Of a stretch of 64,000 nucleotides of DNA, positions 16,878 to 25,568 are shown one piece after another; within the stretch, counting starts at the first letter, position 1, and every line of letters begins with the position of its first letter. Source of the stretch: Alphaproteobacteria bacterium (GTDB taxonomy: Bacteria; Myxococcota_A; UBA796; UBA2385). A model generated the notes under the pieces. That model did not search any database and was not told the DNA's origin. It saw only the letters and a list, made by a program, of their open reading frames with translations. The stretch spans positions 806,001 to 870,000 of the forward strand of contig JACKEY010000005.1 in assembly GCA_020632755.1 (NCBI GenBank). The letters run 5' to 3'. Position numbers and translations under genes: made by a program.

Positions 16878-18461
16878 GTGAAGGTCGGCGACCGCGTGCT
16901 CGAGCGCTTCCGGCTGCAGGCTGCCCTGCCTGCGCCCCCGGGTCAGCTGCGCTTCGCGGCCATCGACGACGCGACCGGCGAGCCGGCCGAGATCATCGCG
17001 CCCACCGCCCAGGTGGCCCTGCGTCCCGGGGCCGACCGGGTGTTCGTCGCGGCGCGCAGCGCTCCGACCAGCCACCCTGCGTGGCTGCCCGCGGGTCCGG
17101 TCGGTCGCGCCGATGGTCGCCCGGCCGCGGCGCGCCCCCCGGTGGCGGCCCCGCTCCCCGCGGCCCTGCGCCTGGACGCCACGCAGGTGCGCGCCTGGGC
17201 GGGCTGGCTCGGACCGGCCCTGCTCGACGCGGACCCCTCCCTCGGCGGGCGCCTCGGCCCCGAAGACCTGGTGCTGGACCCGGACGGCGTCGTGCGCATC
17301 TCCCCGGCCGGCCTGGCCCAGCCTCGCGAGCGCGTCCGGGCCGACGCCTTCGCCGGCGCCTCCGGCAGTGCGCTGCACGGCCTGGGGACCATCCTGTTCG
17401 AGGCGCTGACCGGCGCGCCGCCCCCCGCCGACGGGCGAGGCGCGCGGGATGTCGATCCGGCCGTTCCGGACGATGTCGACTCACTGCTCGACGCGCTCCG
17501 CGCCCCTTCCGTCGACCGGGCGCGGGCAGCGCTGCTCGCGCTCCCCGACGGCGAGCCGCCTCGGCTGTCCCTGGACGGCGTCGCCTCCCCTGCCTCACCG
17601 ACTGCGCCCCCCCCGGATCGGCTCGCCGCGCCCCAACACACGGTCCGCACGACCCGCGACGCCCCCGCGCCGCTGGCTGCACGCGTCGACGCCGCCCGGC
17701 TGCCCTGGGCGGTCGTGACCTGGCCTGCGGGCCTCACCGGCGCCGCGCGCAAGCGCGCCGCCGCCCTGGCGGATGTGCCGCTGGATCGCGTGGACGCCCT
17801 GGCCGCCGCCGCCCTCCCCCTGGTGCTGCACACCGCCCCGGACGCCGCCACCGCCGGCGCCGTGCTGCCGGCCTTCGAGGTCGCCGGCCTGCCGGTCGAG
17901 GTGCGCTCGGCGGATCCCCCCACCAGCGTCGCCCTCCGCGCGGCGGGCGCCGGCGCACTGTCGGTGGGCGCAGTGGTGACCGCCGTGCTCCTCCTGCCCC
18001 TCGCGCTGGGCCTCCCACAGCTCCTGCTCCCGCTGGTCGCCCTCTGCCTGGTGCTGGGACTGCCCCTGGGCTGGCTCGCGCTGCAGTGGGGCACCGAGGC
18101 CCGTCGGCGCGTGCAGCTCGACCGGGCCCGTGACGTGGTCGGCGCGCGAGACCCCGGCAAGCTGGCGCTCGACGGGGCACTGGAGTCCGTGCGGGCCGCC
18201 CACCGCGCCATCCTGCAGGCCGAGCTCGCGGTGCCGGTGCGGCTCGACCTCGAGGAAGCCCTCGACGAGCTGCGCGCCGAGCTGGCCGAGGGCGCCGTCG
18301 GGCCCGAGCGCCTGCAGATCATCCGGGACCTGGCAGACGAGCTCGGCCGCTCGGTCGTGCCGGCATCCCCGAGCGTGCGGGGCCCGGACCGCGACGAGGA
18401 CCTGAGACGTCGGGTGCGTGCCGCTCGTGCGGCGGCGGCGGAGCTGCACCGCGGGAGCTGA
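16878..18461 (+). CDS. transmembrane pseudokinase-like protein
   Basis: A 527-residue protein whose first 180 residues follow the Ser/Thr-kinase outline while lacking catalysis. It begins VGDRVLERFRLQAAL like Pkn kinases but has no Gly-rich loop or VAxK lysine. RLGPEDLVLD (125-134) sits where HRDLKPxN should be, with no HRD aspartate; ISPAGLAQ (141-148) replaces DFG; LGTILFEALTGAPP (169-182) keeps the helix-F signature. A Pro/Ala linker, a compact alpha/beta region, two transmembrane helices (about 355-400) and a C-terminal helical coiled domain follow. Probably a regulatory scaffold. The start lies behind several GGAGG repeats. Kinase ancestry is inferred from motif spacing. Confidence 0.7.
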   Translation: MKVGDRVLERFRLQAALPAPPGQLRFAAIDDATGEPAEIIAPTAQVALRPGADRVFVAARSAPTSHPAWLPAGPVGRADGRPAAARPPVAAPLPAALRLDATQVRAWAGWLGPALLDADPSLGGRLGPEDLVLDPDGVVRISPAGLAQPRERVRADAFAGASGSALHGLGTILFEALTGAPPPADGRGARDVDPAVPDDVDSLLDALRAPSVDRARAALLALPDGEPPRLSLDGVASPASPTAPPPDRLAAPQHTVRTTRDAPAPLAARVDAARLPWAVVTWPAGLTGAARKRAAALADVPLDRVDALAAAALPLVLHTAPDAATAGAVLPAFEVAGLPVEVRSADPPTSVALRAAGAGALSVGAVVTAVLLLPLALGLPQLLLPLVALCLVLGLPLGWLALQWGTEARRRVQLDRARDVVGARDPGKLALDGALESVRAAHRAILQAELAVPVRLDLEEALDELRAELAEGAVGPERLQIIRDLADELGRSVVPASPSVRGPDRDEDLRRRVRAARAAAAELHRGS

Positions 18462-18478
18462 GTCCCGCGGGCCGGGTC

Positions 18479-19030
18479 TCAGCCCCCGGTGCCGTCCGTG
18501 CCAGCGTCGCCGGTGCTGCCGCCGTCACTCCCCGAGCCGCCGGTGTCCGAGCTGCCGTCGGTACCCCCGTCGGTGCTCCCGGAGTCGGCGCCGCCGTCGG
18601 TGCCCGCGTCGGTGTCGGTGCCCGCGTCGGTGTCGGTGCCCGCGTCGGTGTCGGTGCCCGCGTCGGTGTCGGTGCCCGCGTCGGTGTCGGTGCCCGCGTC
18701 GGTGTCGCCGTCCGCGTCGGTGTCGCCGTCCGCGTCGGTGTCGCCACCCGAGTCGGCGCCGCCGTCGGTGTCGGTGTCGGCGTCCGTGTCGGCGTCCGTG
18801 TCGAGATCGAGGTTCCCGTCGATGCCGCCGTCCAGGTCGCTGTCGGAGTCCGAGTCGGCGTCGGCATCGGCGTCGGAGCCGCCGCTGGCGGTCGACCAGT
18901 CGACCGTGGGGTCGGTGGCGGAGGACTGGGGACCGGTCTCCTCCTTGTCGCCGCAGGCGGCCAGCAGGCCGATCGGCAGGGCGACGAAGAGCAACATGCG
19001 CAGGGAGGGAGCGGTGCGGAACGCGGCCAT
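18479..19030 (-). CDS. Asp-rich repeat lipoprotein
   Basis: A 183-residue predicted lipoprotein: signal LLFVALPIGLLAAC (Cys near residue 26) followed almost entirely by low-complexity Asp/Thr/Gly/Ser sequence. It includes six perfect DTDAGT repeats and related DADGDT and SDSDSD runs. The composition (very acidic, no aromatic core) suggests an extended, calcium-binding or spacer-like surface protein rather than an enzyme. AGAGGA seven bases before the ATG supports this start. Convergent with the pseudokinase gene, divergent from the carbamoyltransferase. Confidence 0.75.
   Translation of the reverse strand: MAAFRTAPSLRMLLFVALPIGLLAACGDKEETGPQSSATDPTVDWSTASGGSDADADADSDSDSDLDGGIDGNLDLDTDADTDADTDTDGGADSGGDTDADGDTDADGDTDAGTDTDAGTDTDAGTDTDAGTDTDAGTDTDAGTDGGADSGSTDGGTDGSSDTGGSGSDGGSTGDAGTDGTGG
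18599..18706. repeat. six perfect 18-bp tandem repeats inside a CDS
   Basis: The unit GGTGCCCGCGTCGGTGTC is repeated six times without a mismatch (108 bp), encoding DTDAGT on the minus strand. The repeat stays in frame, so gain or loss of units would change only protein length. Confidence 0.95.
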
Positions 19031-19194
19031 GATCGAAGTCCTCTCGGGAAGCGGGCACGACACCATGACGGATCCCGCTCCGAGGGTCAAGAGAGCCGGC
19101 GCGACGCTGGACCCGCGCCCCGGCGTGCGGTACGAATCGTGTCCTCGTGACGACCGCAGGGTCCACGGTGATCCCTCTCTCTCCGCGGGTCTCC

Positions 19195-20931
19195 ATGAAC
19201 ATTCTCGGCCTGTCCTGCTTCTACCACGACGCCGCTGCCTGCCTGCTGGTCGATGGCGTGCCGGTCGCCGGCGCGCCCGAGCAGGCCTTCACGCGCAAGA
19301 AGCACGATCCAGACTTCCCCGTCCGGGCGATCCGCTGGTGTCTGCAGCAGGCCGGGCTGACGATCAAGGACATCGACGCCGTCGCGTTCTACGACAAGCC
19401 GCTCGTCAAGTTCGAGCGCCTGCTCATCAGCCACCTGTCCACCTTCCCGAGCAGCTTCCCCCAGTTCGTGCAGGGCGTGCCCGGCTGGTTCGCCACCAAG
19501 CTGCGGCTGAACAAGCTCCTGAAGTCCGAGCTGTCGTACACGGGCCCCGTGTTCTACGGCGAGCACCACCTGAGCCACGCCGCCAGCGCCTTCTACGCCA
19601 GCGGCTGGCAGGAAGCGTCGATCCTGACCGTCGACGGGGTCGGCGAGTGGGCGACCGCCAGCTGGGGCGTCGGGCGCGACAACAAGATCGAGCTGCTGGG
19701 CGAGATCAAGTTCCCCCACAGCCTCGGGCTGCTGTACAGCGCCTTCACCTACTACCTAGGCTTCAAGGTCAACAGCGCCGAGTACAAGGTGATGGGCCTG
19801 GCTCCCTACGGCGAGCCCCTCTACGTCGACCGCATCAAGAAGCTGATCCACATCGCGCCGGACGGCACCTTCCGGCTCGACATGCAGTACTTCACCTTCG
19901 ACCATGCCATGCGCATGTACAACCAGAAGCTCGAGGAGGTGATGGGCCAGCCCACCCGCCCCCTCGAGGGCGCCGAGCTCACCCAGTTCCACAAGGACGT
20001 GGCCCGGTCGCTCCAGGAAGTGGTCAACGAGGTGATGATCGCCCTGGCCACGAAGGTCGTCGAGGAGACCGGCTGCCCCAAGCTCTGCATGGCGGGCGGT
20101 GTCGCGCTCAACTGCGTCGCGAACGGCGAGATCCTGCGCAACGCCCCGGTCGAGGACATCTTCATCCAGCCCAGCGCCGGCGACGCCGGCGGCGCGATGG
20201 GCGCGGCCCTGTGGGCCTGGCACGACGTGCTCGACAAGCCGCGCGGCTGGAAGATGGACGACGTCTACCTGGGCCCCGGCTACGACGAAGACGAGATCCA
20301 GGAGACCCTGGACCGCTACGGCGCCGTCTACCGGCGGCTCGAGCGCCAGGAGCTCCTGGACCGCACCGCCGAGCTGATCGACACCGCCCACGTGGTCGGC
20401 TGGTTCCAGGGCCGGCTGGAGTGGGGCCCCCGGGCCCTCGGCCACCGCAGCATCCTGGGTGATCCGCGCCACCCCGAGATGCGCAAGATCATCAACATGA
20501 AGATCAAGTTCCGCGAGGGCTTCCGGCCCTTCGCGCCGAGCATCCTCGAAGAGTACATCGGGCAGTACTTCGACATCGACCGGCCCAGTCCCTACATGCT
20601 GCTGGTGGCCCAGGTCAGCCCCGACCACCAGGACCTGCCGGCGATCACCCACGTCGACAACAGCGCCCGCATCCAGTCGGTGAGCCGCGACCAGGACGAG
20701 CTCTACTACGACCTGATCGACACCTTCCGGAAGCGGACCGGCTGTCCGCTGGTCATCAACACCAGCATGAACGTGCGCGGCGAGCCGATCGTCAACACGC
20801 CCGAGGACGCCTACCGCTGCTTCATGCGCACCAACATGGACGCGCTGGCCTGCGGGCCCTTCCTGATGCTCAAGGAAGACCAGCCGAACATCGAGCTGAA
20901 GAGCGCCGCCGAGGAATTCGGCCTGGACTGA
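19195..20931 (+). CDS. NodU/CmcH-family carbamoyltransferase
   Basis: A 578-residue enzyme that would transfer a carbamoyl group from carbamoyl phosphate to a hydroxyl of a sugar, antibiotic or other small molecule. It has the family start MNILGLSCFYHDAAACLL, the metal-binding GEHHLSHAASAFY (His124, His125, His128), LTVDGVGEW, AGGVALNCVANG and SAGDAGGAMGAAL. The C-terminal domain has EWGPRALGHRSILGDPR, FRPFAPSIL and LVINTSMNVRGEPIV. ATG 19195 gives the exact family N-terminus. It is orphan: no sugar- or antibiotic-synthesis cluster lies beside it. Confidence 0.93.
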   Translation: MNILGLSCFYHDAAACLLVDGVPVAGAPEQAFTRKKHDPDFPVRAIRWCLQQAGLTIKDIDAVAFYDKPLVKFERLLISHLSTFPSSFPQFVQGVPGWFATKLRLNKLLKSELSYTGPVFYGEHHLSHAASAFYASGWQEASILTVDGVGEWATASWGVGRDNKIELLGEIKFPHSLGLLYSAFTYYLGFKVNSAEYKVMGLAPYGEPLYVDRIKKLIHIAPDGTFRLDMQYFTFDHAMRMYNQKLEEVMGQPTRPLEGAELTQFHKDVARSLQEVVNEVMIALATKVVEETGCPKLCMAGGVALNCVANGEILRNAPVEDIFIQPSAGDAGGAMGAALWAWHDVLDKPRGWKMDDVYLGPGYDEDEIQETLDRYGAVYRRLERQELLDRTAELIDTAHVVGWFQGRLEWGPRALGHRSILGDPRHPEMRKIINMKIKFREGFRPFAPSILEEYIGQYFDIDRPSPYMLLVAQVSPDHQDLPAITHVDNSARIQSVSRDQDELYYDLIDTFRKRTGCPLVINTSMNVRGEPIVNTPEDAYRCFMRTNMDALACGPFLMLKEDQPNIELKSAAEEFGLD

Positions 20932-20994
20932 GCGCGATCCGCCGACGACATCGGTCCTGACAGCATCTGCACACTCCCCGCCCAGGTGGGACGG

Positions 20995-21000
20995 TAGCCT
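20995..21000 (+). promoter_or_regulatory. possible -10 box of the Ig-like/barrel gene
   Basis: TAGCCT in the context GGTAGCCTGCCGC lies 10 bp before the ATG at 21010; nearly the same string precedes the asparaginase gene (59867-59880). Such proximity implies a very short or absent leader. Confidence 0.35.
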
Positions 21001-21009
21001 GCCGCGGTC

Positions 21010-23322
21010 ATGCTGATGCTGTCCGCGATCCTGGCCCTGAGCGGGCCGGCCATGGCCCTCGACACGGCGCCGGTGCTGGTGCCGGGCGGCGCCCTGGTCG
21101 TAGGCCAACCCGGGGTCGTCGAGCTGTTCTCGCCCGACCTGGACGGGGACGTGCGCATCCGGGCCCACTCCGAGACCGGCCGCACCGGTGCGGTCGAGCT
21201 GGTCGGCGGCGGCCTGGCCCGGGTGACCGTGACGCCCCGCCAGGAAGGCCCGCTGCGCCTGGAGCTGAGCGGCAAGGACAGCTCCGGCCCGTGGGAGGCG
21301 TCCGTCGAAGTGCCGACCGTCGCGGCGTGGCGGGGCCCGCTCGGCCTGAAGCCGGAGCGTGGCGTGGTCGACGCAGGCGAGCGTGCGGCGGTGGCCCTGG
21401 CCGTCGAGCCCGGCGGCAACAGCCCGCGCGACGCCGCGGAGCGCCGGCTGCTGCTGCGGCACAGCGAGGGCCAGCTCGCCGCGGTCCAGGCCGGGGACGG
21501 CGGCTGGACCACGTCCTGGACCGCACCGAAGACGCTCGAGGCGCCGGCCTTCGCCCTGGTCACCGCCGTCGACGCCGGCGCCCCCAGCACGACGCTCGGC
21601 TGGGCGACGATTGCGGTGCGCACGCCGGTCACGCTGTCCTACGAGGTCCGGCCGGGCGACGCCTGCACGCTCGACACGGGCGACACGAAGGTCGAAGGCA
21701 CCGCCGACGGCGGCGGTGTGTTGACCCTGACGGTGCCCCTGCATCCCGGCGCCCCCCGGGCGGAGCTGCACTGCCAGGGCCCGACGCCCGGCGACACCCT
21801 GCACCGGGCGGTCGGGCTGCCAGCCGGCCAGGACCCGTGGGTCGGCTGGTTCCCCCTGCCGGACCGCGTACCGGGCGGCCGCACGGTGCCCGTGCTGGTC
21901 CTGGCCATCGAAGACGACGGCAGCCCCCGGACCGACGGGACCCTGCCCCGAATCACGGCCACCGCCGGTTCCGTCGGCGAGGGTCGGTGGCGCGGACCCG
22001 GCGTGGCCGAGTTCGCCTGGACACCCCCCGCCGCCCCGGGCCCCGTCGAGCTCACGGCCACCCTGCGCGACCGTAGCGCCGTGCTGCGCACCGAGGTCGT
22101 CGCCGACCCGCCGACGGGCACCAGCAGCCTCCCGGCCGCGCGCCTGGTCGCGTGGTCCGACAGCCCGCGCACGCCGTCGAACACCGCCGTCGCCTGGGTC
22201 GCTGCCCTCGATGCCAACGGGCTCCCAGTGCCCCGCACCGCGCTGGCGCTCTCGACGGACGGCGCCTCGCAGAAGGGCAAGGCCACTGTGCTGACCAACA
22301 GCCAGGGCCTGGCCCGGGTGGACCTGACCCTGGACGACGGCGTCGGCGTCTCCTCCCTCACGGCGACCGCGGCCGGCCTGCGCGCCAGCGCCCCGGTCCT
22401 GCGGACTCCGGCGGCCGGGCCCGACCCGGTCGGCACCCTCGACGACCTCGACCGCGCCTGGACCGCCGTCGCGCGCGGCAGTCTGGGCGGCCAAGGCGCG
22501 GCGCCGTGGCCCTCCCTCCCCTCCCCCAGCGACGACGACGTCGCCGTGGCGGGGCTGGCCGACGCAGCAGCCTTGGCGGTGGATGAAGGCCCCGCCGCTG
22601 CCCGGCCGTCGGCGGAGCGAAGCGTGCTCGAGCAGCCTCGGGCGCGGATCTCCCTGTCCATCGCCACCGTGCCGCACACCTACCACCAGACCAGCCAGGA
22701 CGACGGCGGCATGGTCAACGACGCCCAGAGCGCCCAGGGCGACCTGCTCGCCTTCGACCCGCTCGGTGCGCCGGCCCTGGATCTGCGCGCGCGCTTCCAG
22801 TTCTGGAAGGCGCCGCTGTGGGTGGACGGACGCGTGCAGGGCCGCGGCGAGCGCTACCAGGTCCAGGGCGCCACCTACGAGCGGCTCGACGCCCAGGCGG
22901 CCCTGGGCCTGCGCGTCACGGTCGTCGACATCGACAGCCTGGAGCTGTCCCTGCTGGCCCAGGCCGAGTACTTCCGCGTGCCCCTGTTCCAGTACGAGAG
23001 CTTCCGGGCGGACGACCCCGACAAGGCCGTCGGCGCCGTCCTGTTCGGCACGGACGTCTTCGGCGGGCGGACCGGCCTGGCCACTCGCCAGCAGTGGGGC
23101 ATCGTCGGGCTCGAGGTCGAAGCCACCGAGACCTTCGCGCCCTACCCGGTGCACACCCGGGTCGGCGCAGGCGTCGACTTCGAGGTCGCGGACATGGTCG
23201 CGCTGCGGGCCGGCCTCGACCTGGGCTTCCGCCACCTGACCTTCGACCTGGACAGCGACGTGGCGAAGATCCGCGACCAGCAGCACATGGGCAGCGTCGG
23301 CATCACGGTCCTGCTGCGCTGA
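21010..23322 (+). CDS. secreted multidomain protein: Ig-like repeats and C-terminal barrel
   Basis: A 770-residue protein with a signal peptide (LSGPAMA). Residues about 20-450 are beta-rich modules resembling bacterial Ig-like/invasin domains (GALVVGQPGVVELFSPD, VTVTPRQEGPLRLEL, LTNSQGLARVDLTLDDG). A Pro/Ala/Asp linker follows, and the last 220 residues have alternating aromatic strands typical of an outer-membrane barrel (RFQFWKAPLWVDGRVQG, SLLAQAEYFRVPL, LGFRHLTFDLD). Two Cys in the Ig region may pair. The opposite polarity to invasins (display modules N-terminal, barrel C-terminal) suggests an autotransporter-like surface display. Convergent with the OmpA-like gene. Confidence 0.65.
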   Translation: MLMLSAILALSGPAMALDTAPVLVPGGALVVGQPGVVELFSPDLDGDVRIRAHSETGRTGAVELVGGGLARVTVTPRQEGPLRLELSGKDSSGPWEASVEVPTVAAWRGPLGLKPERGVVDAGERAAVALAVEPGGNSPRDAAERRLLLRHSEGQLAAVQAGDGGWTTSWTAPKTLEAPAFALVTAVDAGAPSTTLGWATIAVRTPVTLSYEVRPGDACTLDTGDTKVEGTADGGGVLTLTVPLHPGAPRAELHCQGPTPGDTLHRAVGLPAGQDPWVGWFPLPDRVPGGRTVPVLVLAIEDDGSPRTDGTLPRITATAGSVGEGRWRGPGVAEFAWTPPAAPGPVELTATLRDRSAVLRTEVVADPPTGTSSLPAARLVAWSDSPRTPSNTAVAWVAALDANGLPVPRTALALSTDGASQKGKATVLTNSQGLARVDLTLDDGVGVSSLTATAAGLRASAPVLRTPAAGPDPVGTLDDLDRAWTAVARGSLGGQGAAPWPSLPSPSDDDVAVAGLADAAALAVDEGPAAARPSAERSVLEQPRARISLSIATVPHTYHQTSQDDGGMVNDAQSAQGDLLAFDPLGAPALDLRARFQFWKAPLWVDGRVQGRGERYQVQGATYERLDAQAALGLRVTVVDIDSLELSLLAQAEYFRVPLFQYESFRADDPDKAVGAVLFGTDVFGGRTGLATRQQWGIVGLEVEATETFAPYPVHTRVGAGVDFEVADMVALRAGLDLGFRHLTFDLDSDVAKIRDQQHMGSVGITVLLR

Positions 23323-23345
23323 GCCACCGGCCCGGCGCGGCTCAG
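23319..23345. terminator. short stem-loop spanning two convergent stop codons
   Basis: CTGAGCC (23319-23325) pairs with GGCTCAG (23339-23345), so the stop codons of both convergent genes lie in the stem. Seven bp with a 13-nt GC loop; weak evidence for a shared terminator. Confidence 0.3.
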
Positions 23346-24346
23346 AGCGCCTGCCACCGGACAGACGGCACGCCGGAGCCGGCGGGAGGCGGGTTGGCCC
23401 CGACCATGTAGAGCGCCCGACGGTTGCGCGGCTCGTCCGTGCCGTCGGGGGTGCCGACGGCCAGCAGGGACTCGCCGAAGCCGTGGAAGAAGATCGGCCG
23501 GTCGAAGCCGTGGGCCCGCAGCCAGCGGGCGATGGCGCGGGCGCGGCGCTTGGACAGGTCCATGTTGCTGGCCGCGTCGCCGACCGTGTCGGTGCAGCCA
23601 GCGATGTAGAGCTGCACGGGCACGATGGCGCCGTACTTGTCGATGACCTCTTCCAGATCGCGCAGGGTCTTCTGGAGCTTGGGCTCCTCGCTGGCGGCGA
23701 TCACGTCGCTGTCGCTGTCGAACAGCACGTCGTCGTGGGGGATGTCCAGGAACCAGGGCGAGTAGGTGAAGCCCGTCCAGGCGTTCTCGCCGTGCAGCGT
23801 CACGTCGAGCAGCACGACGTCTTCGGGCGCGCCCACCCAGGGGATGGTGATCTCGCCGGGGCCCTCGCCGATCGGCACGTCGCGCTCGTCGAGCAAGGCC
23901 TTGTGGGCGCCGAAGGCCTTGACCTCGGCCCGCATGACCGGAGCGGTCACCTTCACGGTGAGGGTGCGCTCCTTGACGTCGGCGCGGGCGTCGTCGAGCT
24001 CCACCGAGAGCGGCGCCGAGTAGGACCAGCTGATGGGCACGCTGAGCTCTTCCACGAAGCCGTCGTTGAAGACCGCGCGCACGTAGGCCTCGGCCGACGT
24101 GACCCGGTCGTCGCGATCCCACGAGAAGCGCTGGGTCTGGCCGCCGCCTACGCCCGATGCGCTGAACTCGTGCCGATCGCCCCCGCTGTCGATGACGACC
24201 ACCAGCTCCTTCACGCCGCGGGACGGCGTCACCATGAAGGCGGGGTCCTCTCCCGGCTGGGGCGAGGGCGTGTAGCCCAGGTCGAGGTCGCCGGCGGCGG
24301 CGGGGCCGGAGAGTGCGGTCAGCAGGGCGAGGACGAAGGAACCCAC
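23342..24346 (-). CDS. OmpA-family peptidoglycan-associated protein
   Basis: A 334-residue protein with signal peptide (LTALSGPAAA). Residues about 20-200 are beta-rich and not recognised. The C-terminal 130 residues form an OmpA-like domain that binds peptidoglycan: LDIPHDDVLFDSDSD, VQLYIAGCTDTVGD, LSKRRARAIARWLRAHG, the GFGES loop and EPRNRRALYMV. The Asp and Arg of the diaminopimelate-binding site are present (DLSKRRA and RNRR). No barrel precedes the domain, so the protein is probably periplasmic, linking cell wall to an envelope complex. Next to the large Ig/barrel protein on the other strand. Confidence 0.85.
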   Translation of the reverse strand: MGSFVLALLTALSGPAAAGDLDLGYTPSPQPGEDPAFMVTPSRGVKELVVVIDSGGDRHEFSASGVGGGQTQRFSWDRDDRVTSAEAYVRAVFNDGFVEELSVPISWSYSAPLSVELDDARADVKERTLTVKVTAPVMRAEVKAFGAHKALLDERDVPIGEGPGEITIPWVGAPEDVVLLDVTLHGENAWTGFTYSPWFLDIPHDDVLFDSDSDVIAASEEPKLQKTLRDLEEVIDKYGAIVPVQLYIAGCTDTVGDAASNMDLSKRRARAIARWLRAHGFDRPIFFHGFGESLLAVGTPDGTDEPRNRRALYMVGANPPPAGSGVPSVRWQAL

Positions 24347-24492
24347 GATGACTCCCGAGGGCAGGCCGGACGAGGCGGAGGAAGAGTGCGGAGGAGGAGG
24401 AAGGAAGGGGCGCGCGAGAGGGTATCCTGCGCGCGTCGTGCGCCGCCGCCGCCACCAGGGCGCCGGACGCGCCCCTCGACCCGGAGTCTCGC

Positions 24493-25146
24493 GTGGCCCT
24501 TCCCCTCCCCCTGCTCATCGGCCTCCTCACCGCCTGCAGCGGCGCCTCGCCCGCCGACGCTCCGGCCCCGGCCGCCCCTCCCGTCGAAGCCGGCGCCACG
24601 CCGGCGCCCCCTGCATCCGCGGCCACCGACGCACCCGCCGCCGGAGCTCCCGCTGCCCCCACGGCCCCGGCGACGCTCCCCGACCTCAGCCAGGGCCTCG
24701 AGCAGGGCAGCTGCGGCAACGGGCCGGGCAACGAAGGCGCCGACAGCCACTTCCTGGGGACCTTCACCATCGACGGCAACCAGGTGCGCGGGGTCGAGCG
24801 CTGGCTGCTGAGCGCGAACAGCAAGCTCCAGGCCTCGCCGCGCTGGGGTGCTGGCGAGGCCTGCGAGGTCCGCTGGCTGGTCGTCGGCACCACCACCGCA
24901 CCGCTGCACTGCGGAGACTGCGACCTCGGCCTGCAGCTGCAGGCCAACGTCGACATGACCGGCAGCACCTGCCCCGAGGACATGGTCAAGCGCGAGAAGA
25001 CGATGACCATGGCCTACGACATCCGCCGCGACGCCGACGGCGTGGCCTGGTTCTACTTCAGCAGCTCGGGCAAGCCCCTGGGCCAGGGCTACCACCAGGG
25101 CAACCAGCTGACCTACGTCACCCAGCACCAGTGCAAGTGGTTCTGA
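24493..25146 (+). CDS. lipoprotein of a six-cysteine family (copy 1)
   Basis: A 217-residue lipoprotein starting at GTG (CCGGAG upstream). Signal and lipobox LLTAC are followed by about 45 residues of Ala/Pro linker and a domain of about 145 residues. That domain has six Cys in the order SCGN, ACEVRW, HCGDC, TCPED, QCKWF. The last residues, QCKWF, recur as TCQWF in the lipoprotein at 25569, as do the CxxC-D-[LV]-GL and TC-x-ED motifs, so the two are paralogues. Function unknown; disulphide-stabilised extracytoplasmic fold inferred. TATCCT at 24423-24428 may be the -10. Confidence 0.75.
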   Translation: MALPLPLLIGLLTACSGASPADAPAPAAPPVEAGATPAPPASAATDAPAAGAPAAPTAPATLPDLSQGLEQGSCGNGPGNEGADSHFLGTFTIDGNQVRGVERWLLSANSKLQASPRWGAGEACEVRWLVVGTTTAPLHCGDCDLGLQLQANVDMTGSTCPEDMVKREKTMTMAYDIRRDADGVAWFYFSSSGKPLGQGYHQGNQLTYVTQHQCKWF

Positions 25147-25239
25147 GCGACCTCTCGCCCGCCATTGCCCCTCGGACATCACTCGGACCCCGGAATTTCC
25201 ACTCGGAAATCGAATTCGCCGAGTTCACGGGATCTTCGC

Positions 25240-25255
25240 TGGCACGGATCTTGTA
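25240..25255 (+). promoter_or_regulatory. possible sigma54 promoter
   Basis: TGGCACGGATCTTGTA matches the sigma54 consensus TGGCACG-N4-TTGCA except for T instead of C in the -12 GC. The region just upstream is unusually AT-rich for this genome. The ATG at 25268 lies near the expected start site. An alternative reading is a TTGTAGCT-type -10 box. Confidence 0.35.
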
Positions 25256-25267
25256 GCTCTCTCGGGC

Positions 25268-25522
25268 ATGACCGAAGAGCCCCTCAGCACCTCGACCCTC
25301 GTCGGACGCCGCACCGCCACGCTGGACTGGGCGCGCTCCCTCCAGGAGACGGTGCAGCCCGGCGAAGACCTGTCGAGCGCCGTCGCGCGGCTCGAAGCGG
25401 CGACGGCCCGGCTCGAGGCCCAGGAAGCGCACCATCGGTCCAGCGCACTGGCCTGGGGCTTCGCCGGGGGCTTCCTGGGTGCGCTCTGCGGAGCCGGCTT
25501 GCTGGGCATGTTGCTGACCTGA
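25268..25522 (+). CDS. small tail-anchored membrane protein
   Basis: An 84-residue protein: a helical coiled segment (LSSAVARLEAATARLEAQEAH) followed by one C-terminal transmembrane helix rich in Gly (LAWGFAGGFLGALCGAGLLGMLL). No signal peptide, so the N-terminus is probably cytoplasmic. Lies between the two six-cysteine lipoproteins, all in the same direction, with 121 bp upstream that hold a sigma54-like element. No family recognised. Confidence 0.65.
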   Translation: MTEEPLSTSTLVGRRTATLDWARSLQETVQPGEDLSSAVARLEAATARLEAQEAHHRSSALAWGFAGGFLGALCGAGLLGMLLT

Positions 25523-25568
25523 GCGGTGCTCGGTCCGGCTACGATGCGGGGGCCCGATGGAGTCGCCC

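Noticed and set aside
18599..18706. CRISPR-like or intergenic repeat array
   Set aside because: The units are contiguous 18-mers without spacers, in frame within a lipoprotein gene.
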